From contig NZ_OMPE01000006.1 of assembly GCF_900312815.1 (NCBI RefSeq), positions 186,001 to 250,000 of the forward strand: DNA of 64,000 nt, written 5' to 3'. The notes under the pieces were generated by a model. That model saw only the letters and a list, made by a program, of their open reading frames with translations. It had not been told where the DNA came from and did not search any database. The position numbers and the translations under genes are program-made. Source of the DNA: Aquimarina sp. AU474 (lineage in GTDB: Bacteria; Bacteroidota; Bacteroidia; Flavobacteriales; Flavobacteriaceae). Below are positions 25,218 through 33,676 of the stretch, piece after piece; position 1 is the stretch's first letter; each line of letters starts with the position of its first letter.

Positions 25218-26498
25218 ATGAAAAACAGCAATAATAAAGTAGCAATTTTGGGAGGGAGTCGTATTCCTTTTGCAAAATCATTTACAAAATATAGTCGCAC
25301 CGGAAACAGTGAATTAATGACAGCTGCCTTAAATGGATTGGTTGAAAAATTTAAGCTCCAAGGTAAGCTTGTAGGTGATGTTTCATTAGGAACTTTAATT
25401 CATTATCCATCAGAATGGAATTGGGCAAAAGAGAATGTTTCAAACACGACTTTGGATCCACATACCCCAGCGCATTTTATCTCTAGAGCATGTGGTACTA
25501 GTTTGGATGCTGCAAATACGATTGCTCTTAAAATCGCAACAGGACAAATCGAATCTGGGATTGCAGGCGGTAGTGATACCAATAGCGATGTACCTTTATC
25601 ATTGCCGCAAAAACTTACACATGACTTGATGGATATTAGAAATGCAAGATCATTTGGTAAACGCTTATCTGCGATCTTTAAAACTCCATGGTCAAAATTT
25701 TTCAAACCCATATATCCTAATGTTAATGAACCTCGTACCAAAATGAGTATGGGAGAACATACCGAACGTACCGTTAAAAATTGGAGTATACCAAGAGTGC
25801 AACAAGATGAGTTAGCTTTTGTAAGTCACCAAAAAGCGGAAGAAGCGTATAAACGAGGGTTTTTTAAAGATTTGATCGTGCCCTTTAAAAATAATGATAA
25901 AGATACTATCATAAGAGCTAATACAACCCAAGAGCGTTTGGCAAAGCTTTCTCCGGCTTTTGATAAGAGCGGTACAGGAACATTAACTGCTGGTAATAGT
26001 TCTCCTTTTACAGACGGAGCAGCTACTGTTTTTCTGGCTTCAGAAGCATATGCCAAAGAGAATGGGCATCCTATTCAAGCCTATTTAGTAGATATTCAAA
26101 ATGCAGCTTTTGATTATGCTGATGGCGAAGATTTATTAATGGCTCCTACATTGGCGGTTGCCAAATTGTTAGAACGCAATAACCTTACACTTCAGGATTT
26201 TGATTTTTATGAAATTCATGAAGCTTTTGCAGGACAAGTACTAGCTACCTTAAAGGCATGGGAGGATGAATCATTCTCAAAAGAACGTCTTAATGCGTCA
26301 AAAGCATTAGGGTCGATAGATCAAAGTAAATTGAATATCAACGGAGGTAGTTTGGCAATAGGTCATCCCTTTGCTGCAACAGGAGCGCGTGTTTTGGCAG
26401 GTGCGGCAAAAATACTTCAAGAAAATGGAGGCGGTAGGTGCTTGATTTCTATCTGTACAGCTGGTGGTATGGGTACTGCTGCAATAATTGAAGCTTAA
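25218..26498 (+). CDS. Acetyl-CoA C-acyltransferase (thiolase), FadI/FadA-like
   Basis: 426 aa from the ATG at 25218; an upstream in-frame ATG at 25179 would add 13 unlikely residues. It cleaves 3-ketoacyl-CoA in beta-oxidation (or the reverse). The active-site Cys92 is in SRACGTSLDAAN. The His of the second motif is in FYEIHEAFAGQ. The C-terminal GHPFAATGARVLAG and SICTAGGMGTA carry the remaining His and Cys. The length and the KTPWSKFF insertion match the FadI-like beta-subunit branch. No hydratase/dehydrogenase alpha subunit is adjacent. It is followed 10 bases later by a MOSC gene. Confidence 0.9.
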   Translation: MKNSNNKVAILGGSRIPFAKSFTKYSRTGNSELMTAALNGLVEKFKLQGKLVGDVSLGTLIHYPSEWNWAKENVSNTTLDPHTPAHFISRACGTSLDAANTIALKIATGQIESGIAGGSDTNSDVPLSLPQKLTHDLMDIRNARSFGKRLSAIFKTPWSKFFKPIYPNVNEPRTKMSMGEHTERTVKNWSIPRVQQDELAFVSHQKAEEAYKRGFFKDLIVPFKNNDKDTIIRANTTQERLAKLSPAFDKSGTGTLTAGNSSPFTDGAATVFLASEAYAKENGHPIQAYLVDIQNAAFDYADGEDLLMAPTLAVAKLLERNNLTLQDFDFYEIHEAFAGQVLATLKAWEDESFSKERLNASKALGSIDQSKLNINGGSLAIGHPFAATGARVLAGAAKILQENGGGRCLISICTAGGMGTAAIIEA

Positions 26499-26508
26499 TT
26501 ATATAAAC

Positions 26509-27309
26509 ATGGAAAATCCTTATATATCCAAAATTCGTATTTATCCAGTAAAATCCCTGGATCCTATTGAAGTAAATGAAGCAGAAATAGGTATACATTC
26601 TCTTAAGTATGATAGAGCATATGCAATGGTTGCAAATGATGGGCGCTATGTAAATGGTAAACGAACAGGCAGGGTAAATGAACTAAAAGCTACGTACGAC
26701 TTAAAAAAAGGTACTATACAATTATCCCATCGTAAAGATAAGATTGTAAGTGAATTTGAACTTAAAGAAGATAACACAGCTCTAAATACGTATTTATCTG
26801 ATTTCTTTGGCCTAGATGTATTTCTTATACATCGTACCAAAGGCGAATTAATGGATATTCCTAGAGCAAGTAGTGTAACTATAGTAAGTGAAGGATCTAT
26901 AAAATCTATACATGAGGACTTGGATAAACATTCTTTAGAGAATGTACGTCTGCGGTTTAGAGCAAATATAGAAATAGCTGGTATCCCTGAGTTTTGGGAA
27001 GAAAAACTATTTAAAACTCCTGGTATCGGAATACGTTTTAAAATAGGTGATGTTGAAATGATAGGAGTAAGCCCAAGAGCTAGATGTAATGTGCCGCCGC
27101 AAGATCCATTTACAGGTGAAGCAGATCGTTCGTTTGCCAGAAAAATGATGAAAAGCAGAGCAAATAGTTTGCCAGAAGATAGTGATTTAGCGCATTACGG
27201 TAGTATGTATCATTTAACAGTAAATACGTATTTACCAGAGACTGAAAAAGGAAAATGGATTACACTAGGGGATACTATAGAAATAGGAGAACCGGTAAAT
27301 TTAGGATAA
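26509..27309 (+). CDS. MOSC-domain protein (MOSC_N + MOSC)
   Basis: 266 aa from the ATG at 26509. An N-terminal MOSC_N beta barrel (ISKIRIYPVKSLDPIEVNEA near residue 5) is followed by a MOSC domain with the cofactor-type Cys in SPRARCNVPPQDPFTGE. MOSC proteins related to mARC/YcbX bind molybdenum cofactor and reduce N-hydroxylated or similar substrates. Whether this short one is an enzyme is unproven. It starts 10 bases after the thiolase stop and ends 1 base before the AraC gene, so thiolase-MOSC-AraC look like one operon. Confidence 0.86.
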   Translation: MENPYISKIRIYPVKSLDPIEVNEAEIGIHSLKYDRAYAMVANDGRYVNGKRTGRVNELKATYDLKKGTIQLSHRKDKIVSEFELKEDNTALNTYLSDFFGLDVFLIHRTKGELMDIPRASSVTIVSEGSIKSIHEDLDKHSLENVRLRFRANIEIAGIPEFWEEKLFKTPGIGIRFKIGDVEMIGVSPRARCNVPPQDPFTGEADRSFARKMMKSRANSLPEDSDLAHYGSMYHLTVNTYLPETEKGKWITLGDTIEIGEPVNLG

Positions 27310-27310
27310 G

Positions 27311-28189
27311 ATGATTGATAATAGCACGCATACACTTATTAATAAACAGACAAAAGAATTGGCTTTTAAGTTGTATGAATTTGATACAATAGCACATTTT
27401 GATCATGTACAACGATTAAATTACTATTCGTTGATATGGATAAAAAAAGGAAACGGTGAGTCTATTATTGACTTCAATACATATCAATATAAATCTAATT
27501 ATCTTTTTGCTTTAACCCCGTATCAACCATTTTTGTTTACTCCAGAGTCACAAACCAAAGGGATAATAATTCATTTTCACCCAGACTTCTTTTGTATTCA
27601 TAAACATCATAATGAAATTGCTTGCAATGGGGTTTTATTTAATAATATATATGATTTCCCTTTTGTAGAATTAAATGAATCAACAGCAGTAACATTTGAT
27701 ATGATTTTACAAGAAATGTTTAAGGACATTCAAGAAAATGATATCGCTATGAATGAATCGGTATTGTCATATCTAAAGTTGTTTTTAATTAATGGAGCTC
27801 GTCTTAAGGCAAGTTTACATCCAAAGATTGAAAAACCAAACATTGAAGAAAATTTTATTGTTCAAAGATTGAAGGATTTGATTGAGGAAAATTATAAAAC
27901 TAAACACTCTCCAAAAGATTATGCTGAAGAATTGCATATTTCGGCGAAAGCATTGGCAAAAATTGCAAAAACCTATTTTAATAAAACACTCACGACCCTG
28001 ATATCAGAACGTATTATTATTGAAGCAAAACGAGAATTGTATTTGACCAATAAATCAATACGTGAGATAGGACTGGAATTGGGGTACGATGATGAATTTT
28101 ATTTTAGTAGATTTTTTAAGAAGAATACCGATGTGTCACCTTCAAGGTATAGAAAAACAGTTGGATTTAATAAACTTAACCTAACTTGA
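27311..28189 (+). CDS. AraC-family transcriptional regulator
   Basis: 292 aa. The N-terminal half (1-165) is a cupin-like sensor (HFDHVQRLNYYSLIWIKKGN, and a TPYQPFLFTPES segment). The C-terminal half (about 195-285) holds two helix-turn-helix motifs: SPKDYAEELHISAKALAKIA and IREIGLELGYDDEFYFSRFF, followed by the KKNTDVSPSRYRK end that closes AraC domains. It is tightly coupled to the MOSC gene (1-base gap), so it probably controls this operon. The ligand is unknown. Confidence 0.9.
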   Translation: MIDNSTHTLINKQTKELAFKLYEFDTIAHFDHVQRLNYYSLIWIKKGNGESIIDFNTYQYKSNYLFALTPYQPFLFTPESQTKGIIIHFHPDFFCIHKHHNEIACNGVLFNNIYDFPFVELNESTAVTFDMILQEMFKDIQENDIAMNESVLSYLKLFLINGARLKASLHPKIEKPNIEENFIVQRLKDLIEENYKTKHSPKDYAEELHISAKALAKIAKTYFNKTLTTLISERIIIEAKRELYLTNKSIREIGLELGYDDEFYFSRFFKKNTDVSPSRYRKTVGFNKLNLT

Positions 28190-28212
28190 TGATTAATAAA
28201 ATGTTAAAATCG

Positions 28213-28228
28213 TACTGACCTGTCTGTT
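28213..28228. promoter_or_regulatory. Operator-like palindrome upstream of the tetR gene
   Basis: TACTGACCTGTCTGTT, an imperfect copy of the perfect palindrome at 28842-28857. The half-site GTCTGT is shared. It lies 29 bases before the TetR ATG, where an autoregulated repressor would bind. Confidence 0.6.
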
Positions 28229-28256
28229 CGATGAAGATTTTAACTATATTCGTAAT

Positions 28257-28817
28257 ATGAAAAAAGAAGGAGTTCAGGAACGTATTGTCAGGGCAGCATC
28301 AAAATTATTTTATTTTGATGGTTATAATCAAACAGGAATTAATAGGATTCTTCAAGAGGCTAAGGTATCTAAAGATAGTATGTATAGACATTTTAGATCA
28401 AAAGAGGACATTGCAGTAGCATATCTTCAAAGAAGACATACCATGTGGATGGGAATGTTTTTAGAACATGTGAATCGAGAAGAAAAAGGTGCTGACAAAA
28501 TCATAGCGAGTTTCGATTTTTTGAGAGATTGGATGATAGAAGTTAATTATAGAGGGTGTGGATTTCAGAATATTATATGCGATTTACCTAAGGAGCAACA
28601 AAAAATAAATGATCAAGTCGTATTGCATAAAAACGGCCTTAAAAACTGGATACATGCTACATTAAAAGAAGAATCTAAATACGAAGATGCTAATGTTAAT
28701 GAGTTTACAGATGAGGTGATGGTATTAATTGAGGGATCAATCATACTTTCTCAAATACAAAAAGATGTATGGCCTATCACAAGCGCGCAAAGAAACTGTA
28801 AAAGATTACTTAAATAG
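28257..28817 (+). CDS. TetR-family transcriptional repressor
   Basis: 186 aa. The N-terminal HTH reads KEGVQERIVRAASKLFYFDG, then YNQTGINRILQEAKVSKDSM and YRHFRSKEDIAVAYLQRR, an excellent TetR signature. The rest is the helical ligand domain, with a CGFQNIICDLP stretch common in the YcdC/YxaF-like branch. Two similar palindromes flank the gene (28213 and 28842). This suggests it represses both itself and the downstream NTF2-like/PNPOx-like genes. The inducer is unknown; related regulators answer to electrophiles or quinones. Confidence 0.9.
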   Translation: MKKEGVQERIVRAASKLFYFDGYNQTGINRILQEAKVSKDSMYRHFRSKEDIAVAYLQRRHTMWMGMFLEHVNREEKGADKIIASFDFLRDWMIEVNYRGCGFQNIICDLPKEQQKINDQVVLHKNGLKNWIHATLKEESKYEDANVNEFTDEVMVLIEGSIILSQIQKDVWPITSAQRNCKRLLK

Positions 28818-28841
28818 GTATTTTTTTATTTGATTAAATCA

Positions 28842-28857
28842 TACAGACTTGTCTGTA
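28842..28857. promoter_or_regulatory. Perfect TetR-type operator before the NTF2-like gene
   Basis: TACAGAC-TT-GTCTGTA: 7-base arms without a mismatch and a 2-base spacer, 21 bases before the ATG at 28879. The same half-sites recur 29 bases before tetR. This is the expected layout for one repressor controlling both genes. Confidence 0.7.
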
Positions 28858-28878
28858 CGAATAAATTAGAATTTTAAA

Positions 28879-29415
28879 ATGAAAAATGGATTATTAGTAC
28901 TTGTTTTAGGAATAGTAACAACGGTTACCTTAGCAGAAATAGCATCTATAAATAATACTAAAAATCAAAGGAAATATAAACTAATAAAAAATAATAAGAT
29001 GGAAGAAAAAAAATACCCACTGCCGCCATTTACTGAAGAAACGGCAAAACAGAAAATACAGATGGCAGAAGACGCCTGGAACAGTAAAGATCCTATCAAA
29101 ATATCAAAAGCATATTCTGTGGATAGTGAATGGAGAAATCGATCTACTTTCATAAACGGTAGAGAAGAAATACAAGATTTTCTTACTGGGAAATGGGAAA
29201 ACGAACTCGAGTATACATTAGAAAAGGAATATTGGTCACATTCGGGAAATCGCATTGCTGTTCGTTTTGAATATGAATATCGAACCGATAATGGTCAGTG
29301 GTATAGAGCTTACGGAAACGAAAATTGGGAGTTTGACGAAAATGGTTTGATGAAAAAACGATTTGCAAGTATCAATGACCTTCCTATTAAAGAAGAAGAC
29401 CGAAGACTAAAATAG
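28879..29415 (+). CDS. NTF2/SnoaL-like protein, DUF1348 type
   Basis: 178 aa as drawn. The conserved part begins at [20 protein letters not shown] and is a complete NTF2-like cone fold ([20 protein letters not shown], then [20 protein letters not shown], and [12 protein letters not shown]). The first 40 residues are hydrophobic and could be a signal/anchor. The ATG at 28999 would give a 138-aa cytoplasmic protein, which is nearer the usual DUF1348 size. The true start is therefore uncertain. The operator at 28842 sits before the first ATG. Function of the family is unknown; it often travels with TetR regulators and flavin-binding oxidases. Confidence 0.83.
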   Translation: MKNGLLVLVLGIVTTVTLAEIASINNTKNQRKYKLIKNNKMEEKKYPLPPFTEETAKQKIQMAEDAWNSKDPIKISKAYSVDSEWRNRSTFINGREEIQDFLTGKWENELEYTLEKEYWSHSGNRIAVRFEYEYRTDNGQWYRAYGNENWEFDENGLMKKRFASINDLPIKEEDRRLK

Positions 29416-29557
29416 ACAATTACAGAATAATTTTGAATAAACTATATACAAGGATATTTTGAGAGAGATGGTTATGATAATATAAGAAATGCTTTACGTA
29501 TTAAAGCAATACCCCCATGTAGGCAAAGTAGTTTTAAAGAATTCCTGATGAAAGAAA

Positions 29558-30226
29558 ATGAATGAAATCAAAAATAATGCTATGGAAAATGTGAATAAAC
29601 CGATAAAAAATTTTACTGATATTGCTTTTACCGAATCAGTGAAAGAGATACAGCGTAAACAGGGGTCAAGAAATAATTACCTGCGTATGGGAGAGATCGA
29701 AATGAATCAGCTGAATCAGGGAGAACAAAAGTTTATCACAGAAAGGGATATGTTTTATATGTCTACCGTAGGTGAAAATGGTTGGCCCTATGTACAATAT
29801 AGAGGAGGGCCTAAAGGATTTCTAAAAGTGCTTTCTCCTACCAAAATTGCATTTGCCGATTTTAGAGGTAATATGCAGTATATCTCATCGGGAAATTTAA
29901 GAACTAATAATAAAGTAGCTCTAATTTTAATAGATTACCCAACGAGAACAAGATTAAAAATTTGGGGAGAAACCGAAGTTTTACCTGCTGATGATCCATT
30001 TCTTAAAAATATATTGATAGATGATATTTATCCTGCCAAAATCGAGCGTTTAATCGTGATCAATGTGAAGGCTTTCGATTGGAATTGTCCGCAACATATC
30101 ACTCCCAGATATACAGAGGAAGAGTTTAATAAAATGTTAGATGTAGAAGCCATTGATTTGGATTGTGAAACGGCAAAAAGACAACTCATAAAATACTTAA
30201 GACAAGCTGAGAATTTTAAAGATTAA
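29558..30226 (+). CDS. Pyridoxamine-5'-phosphate-oxidase-like flavin-binding protein
   Basis: 222 aa. A split-barrel FMN-binding fold of the PNPOx-like family is seen in TERDMFYMSTVGENGWPYVQ, AFADFRGNMQYISSGNLRTN and VALILIDYPTRTRLKIWGET. This subgroup (often annotated pyridoxamine 5'-phosphate oxidase family) has helical additions and a C-terminal WNCPQHITPRYTEEEF block. It may be a flavin-dependent reductase or oxidase of small molecules. A second ATG at 29582 is possible. It is downstream of the TetR and NTF2-like genes with a 142-base gap that shows no terminator. Confidence 0.85.
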   Translation: MNEIKNNAMENVNKPIKNFTDIAFTESVKEIQRKQGSRNNYLRMGEIEMNQLNQGEQKFITERDMFYMSTVGENGWPYVQYRGGPKGFLKVLSPTKIAFADFRGNMQYISSGNLRTNNKVALILIDYPTRTRLKIWGETEVLPADDPFLKNILIDDIYPAKIERLIVINVKAFDWNCPQHITPRYTEEEFNKMLDVEAIDLDCETAKRQLIKYLRQAENFKD

Positions 30227-30242
30227 ATAATGGATCACGCCA

Positions 30243-30596
30243 GATGAAGATAACTTTGTGATGGTTTCAAAGATGAAGATTTTACTATCTATTTTAGCAA
30301 TTCGTCTCAGGCTCCTTCATGTGCTAATAGACAAAGTAAAATTGCCGTTTCTAAAGATAATATTCATAATGTTATATCCTAGCCCGATAAAAAGTGATAT
30401 GCGATCAATTGATGGGTTAGAAAATCAAAAAGTAACATAGCAAGTGTTTAGTTTGATAGGACGTAGAGTGCTGTTAAAAAAAATTAAAGGAATTAATACA
30501 TACCAATTATCAGTAGAGGCTTTAGAAACCGGTAATTATATTTTGAACATAAAAAGTGATAGCATGCATAAATCTATGCATTTTATTAAAGAATAG
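30243..30596 (+). pseudogene. Remnant of a T9SS-secreted protein with C-terminal sorting domain
   Basis: The 3' end reads YPSPIKSDMRSIDGLENQKV, then an in-frame TAG at 30438-30440, then QVFSLIGRRVLLKK ... ETGNYILNIKSD ... MHFIKE and a stop at 30594-30596. This is a typical type A sorting domain interrupted by a nonsense codon. Upstream, a different frame encodes CDGFKDEDFTIYFSNSSQAP and KIAVSKDNIHNV, so a frameshift near 30370 also separates body and tail. No N-terminus is visible; most of the gene has been lost. The reading is from sequence; the original function is unknown. Confidence 0.72.
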
Positions 30597-30668
30597 ATAT
30601 TACTGCTAAGTATTATATTCTAAAGGTAAATATCAAAACTCAACTTTGTTATTTATTAGTAAGAGAAT

Positions 30669-30694
30669 ACGGATCTTTTTAAGGTCCGTTTTTT
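30669..30694 (+). terminator. Intrinsic terminator after the T9SS-remnant
   Basis: The stem ACGGATC / GGTCCGT (7 pairs, one T-G) with the loop TTTTTAA is followed by six T. It lies 73 bases after the remnant's stop and is probably its original terminator. The 263 bases from 30597 to 30859 otherwise show nothing. Confidence 0.65.
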
Positions 30695-30859
30695 GTTTTT
30701 AATAACAAATGGAATAGTATTAAACTTATAATAAAGTGCCGTAAATAAAAGAAGACATGAGGTAATTGATAAAGGATAATTAATGTTAAATTGTAATTTT
30801 AATAAGATTTTTGTTTCTAAAACGTTATTTTTAGAAGCCTTAACCTACATTTTTCTTAT

Positions 30860-31726
30860 TTGAATCTTTATATAACAATCTTAATACTCCAAGAGGAAGA
30901 AGTATCTAACTCTGTGTTCCAAAATATTATTGGAGTACTAGTAACTGCTGGGATTGTTTCTATTTGTGTGTATTATGTCTTACGATATTTAGAATCCGTT
31001 TATGTAGAACGTTATAACAAACCTTATTTTATACATTTTTATCTTAAGCCTCAAAAATTACCGTCTTATCTGCAATCATTTCTGAGAGAAAATGAGTTTT
31101 ACAACTCCTTAGATAAAAAGAGAAAAAAATACTTTGAGCATAGATGTGTTAAGTTTTTGGATGAGATACGTTTTGTGGGGCGAGAAGGACTTGTAGTCGA
31201 TGGTTTTATGCGTATGCAAATCACCATGTTGATGATCCAGTTAACCTTTGGCATGCGTCATTATCTATTAGCATATTTACATACAATTATAGTATATCCT
31301 AAATCATTTTTCTCGATACTTAATCAAACTGAAAATATTGGAGAGTTTAGTCCAAGGTCAAAGACGATAGCGTTATCTTGGAAACACTTTCAAAAAGGAA
31401 ACGAGCATAAGGATGACGGAAGAAATTTAGGAATTCATGAGATTACACATGCTATACATTACAATTCGATAAAAAAAAATGATATCAGTTCTGAGATATT
31501 TTATGATACTTTTTTACAGTTAGAAGAGTATTTAGGTTCTCAGGAAATTAGAAAAAAAATAGTAGATGCTAAGATCCTTAGAGAATATGCTTTTACCGAT
31601 AAATTTGAGTTTATTGCGGTACTTATCGAAGTCTTTATGGAATCTCCAGGTCAACTTAAAAATCAATTTCCACAAATATACGAGTACGTAGTACGAATGC
31701 TTAATTTTCGATATTTTGAAAAATAA
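30860..31726 (+). CDS. Membrane-anchored zinc peptidase, M90/MtfA family
   Basis: 288 aa from a TTG at 30860; no upstream ATG is in frame and the next Met is inside the domain. One transmembrane helix lies at about 24-43. The soluble domain contains the zinc motif HEITH (193-197) in GIHEITHAIHYNS and a further conserved Glu in YAFTDKFEFIAVLIEVFME, the glutamate-containing helix typical of MtfA. E. coli MtfA is a cytosolic aminopeptidase that binds Mlc; here the anchor suggests a membrane site. It is followed 66 bases later by the Bax-inhibitor-1 gene. Confidence 0.86.
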   Translation: MNLYITILILQEEEVSNSVFQNIIGVLVTAGIVSICVYYVLRYLESVYVERYNKPYFIHFYLKPQKLPSYLQSFLRENEFYNSLDKKRKKYFEHRCVKFLDEIRFVGREGLVVDGFMRMQITMLMIQLTFGMRHYLLAYLHTIIVYPKSFFSILNQTENIGEFSPRSKTIALSWKHFQKGNEHKDDGRNLGIHEITHAIHYNSIKKNDISSEIFYDTFLQLEEYLGSQEIRKKIVDAKILREYAFTDKFEFIAVLIEVFMESPGQLKNQFPQIYEYVVRMLNFRYFEK

Positions 31727-31792
31727 TAAGGATTTTGCAATCAATAAAATTATATTTATCACTCTAAAACAACTTTTAATTTATACCAGGGA

Positions 31793-32503
31793 ATGAAAGA
31801 ATTTCAACAAGTATTACCTGTGAGTTCTCTTACAGAAGAAAAAAGAGTAGCATTTTATAAAAAGACGTATACTCATTTGGCTATGGCGGTACTCCTTTTT
31901 GTAATTGTAGAATGGGTGTTTTTTCAGATAGAACCTATTGTTGAGTTTGCATTTTCTATGACTCAGGGATGGAGATGGTTAATTATGCTAGGAGGATTTA
32001 TGTTAGCTACTTCTTATGCAGAAAAAATGGCTTTAAAAAATCATAATATCAATCAACAATATTTGGGTCTATTGCTTTATGTAGTTGCCGAAGCTTTTAT
32101 ATTTATTCCTCTTATAGGGATGGCAATGATAATTGCCGAAAGTGGAGGCGCTAATATATTAAATCAGGCAGCTATTCTAACTTTGGCACTATTTACGGGA
32201 TTATCGGCTATTGTACTTATAACCAAAAAGGATTTTTCGTTCTTAAAATCAATACTTACCATTGGTTTTTTTATTGCAATTGGATTAATAGTAGCAGGGT
32301 TAATTTTTGGATTTAATTTAGGGCTATGGTTTAGCGTTGGGATGGTTATATTGGCCTCTGGATCGATTTTATACCAAACGTCGAACCTGGTGCATAAGTA
32401 TTCTGAAGATCAGTACGTAGGAGCTTCATTAGGTTTATTTGCTTCTTTAATGTTATTGTTTTGGTACATTATAAGCATTTTATCAAGATTTAGTGGAGAT
32501 TAA
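31793..32503 (+). CDS. Bax inhibitor-1/YccA family membrane protein
   Basis: 236 aa, seven hydrophobic segments (first at about 30-45, last at about 213-231). Family landmarks are the hydrophilic N-terminus ending with EKRVAFYKKTYTHLAMA, the first helix followed by an acidic residue, and the C-terminal LYQTSNLVHKYSEDQYVGAS block, which precedes the last helix and carries the Asp residues of the family. Bacterial members act as proton/calcium leak channels or modulate FtsH. A bidirectional terminator lies at 32527-32562. Confidence 0.92.
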   Translation: MKEFQQVLPVSSLTEEKRVAFYKKTYTHLAMAVLLFVIVEWVFFQIEPIVEFAFSMTQGWRWLIMLGGFMLATSYAEKMALKNHNINQQYLGLLLYVVAEAFIFIPLIGMAMIIAESGGANILNQAAILTLALFTGLSAIVLITKKDFSFLKSILTIGFFIAIGLIVAGLIFGFNLGLWFSVGMVILASGSILYQTSNLVHKYSEDQYVGASLGLFASLMLLFWYIISILSRFSGD

Positions 32504-32526
32504 TATTTGAAGAGAATAGGATATAT

Positions 32527-32562
32527 AAAAGGGTCAAAAAAATAAATGTTTGACCTTTTTTT
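32527..32562. terminator. Bidirectional terminator between BI-1 and ypdA genes
   Basis: Stem GGTCAAA / TTTGACC flanked by AAAAG on the left and TTTTTTT on the right. It serves the convergent genes ending at 32503 (plus) and 32566 (minus). Confidence 0.75.
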
Positions 32563-32565
32563 ATA

Positions 32566-33537
32566 TCATGAAATTACCTTTTCTAAAATTGATTTCACGA
32601 TCATTTTTGCATGTATTCTTGAGTTTTCGATGAACCATAAATGGGTGTCCATACCACCACAAATAACACCTGCTAGATATAGGTTGTGTATATTCGTTTC
32701 CATAGTTTTTTCATTGTATTGAGGATATAGTTTACCATCACCCGATAAATGTATACCAATCTTATTTAGAAATTCGAAATTTGGAGTATAGCCCGTTAAA
32801 GCGAGTACATAATCATTTGCAATTATTTTTTCTCCTTCAACGGTCTTTAAAATAATGCTATCTGATTGTATTTCTTTGATTGTTGTATTGTAAAAAGCTT
32901 GTATACTTCCTTCTTCGATTCTATTTATGATATCAGGTCTTACCCAATATTTTACGCGTTGGCCTATTTCTGGACCACGAACGATCATAGTTACTTCTGC
33001 ACCTTTACGATAACATTCTAAAGCTGCATCTACAGCAGAATTACTGGCGCCAACCACTGCTAATTTTTGTTTTGCAAAAAAATGAGGGTCTTTATAATAA
33101 TGAGAAACTTTTGATAAATCTTCTCCAGGAGCATTGATTGTATTGGGTAAATCATAAAATCCAGTTGCAACTACAACAAATGAAGACGTATAGGTGCCTT
33201 TATCTGTTTTTATATTGAAAACTTCTTTTTCTTTTTTTACCGAGTTAACTTTTTCAAATAAATTAATATTTAAATCATTAGAGGTTACAATTCTTCTGTA
33301 ATATTCTAAAGCTTCATTTCTTTTAGGCTTGGCCTCTTTACTTATAAAAGGAATATTATCAATTTCTAACTTCTCAGAAGAAGAAAAAAACTGCATGTTT
33401 ATAGGGTAATTAAACAGTGAGTTAACGATAGGACCTTTTTCAATAATTAGATAATTGATATTATTTTTCTTGGCTTCTAATCCGCATGCTATCCCAATGG
33501 GGCCACCACCTATTATAATTAAATCTATATGTTTCAT
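32566..33537 (-). CDS. YpdA-family FAD/NAD(P)-dependent (bacillithiol disulfide) reductase
   Basis: 323 aa flavoprotein with two Rossmann motifs: the FAD site IIIGGGPIGIACGLEA at the N-terminus and an NAD(P) site VVGASNSAVDAALECY near residue 160. Hallmarks of YpdA are NYPINMQFFSSSEKLEIDNI and the C-terminal GVICGGMDTHLWFIENSR. There is no CxxC, unlike thioredoxin reductase. In Firmicutes YpdA reduces bacillithiol disulfide; homologues in Bacteroidota fit the same low-molecular-weight thiol role. It stands alone, with a palindromic terminator 67-86 bases upstream belonging to the previous gene. Confidence 0.9.
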   Translation of the reverse strand: MKHIDLIIIGGGPIGIACGLEAKKNNINYLIIEKGPIVNSLFNYPINMQFFSSSEKLEIDNIPFISKEAKPKRNEALEYYRRIVTSNDLNINLFEKVNSVKKEKEVFNIKTDKGTYTSSFVVVATGFYDLPNTINAPGEDLSKVSHYYKDPHFFAKQKLAVVGASNSAVDAALECYRKGAEVTMIVRGPEIGQRVKYWVRPDIINRIEEGSIQAFYNTTIKEIQSDSIILKTVEGEKIIANDYVLALTGYTPNFEFLNKIGIHLSGDGKLYPQYNEKTMETNIHNLYLAGVICGGMDTHLWFIENSRIHAKMIVKSILEKVIS

Positions 33538-33622
33538 TCAAAAAAGTTGTCGTGTATACAGTATCATACTTACATTATAAGTACCCCTTAAAACTACTGT
33601 TTTTTGAACATGAAACATTAAA

Positions 33623-33656
33623 AAAAGACAAATTTCAATTAAGAAATTTGTCTTTT
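33623..33656. terminator. Perfect 14-bp terminator hairpin downstream of the FG-GAP gene
   Basis: AAAAGACAAATTTC, loop AATTAA, GAAATTTGTCTTTT. On the minus strand it follows the stop at 33677 and runs into six T, so it ends the FG-GAP/UnbV gene transcript. Confidence 0.8.
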
Positions 33657-33676
33657 AAGATGAAAGAGGAACAGAT

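Noticed and set aside
30258..30440. 60-aa independent small gene
   Set aside because: Its end is the first part of a T9SS sorting domain that continues in frame after the stop, so it is part of a broken gene.
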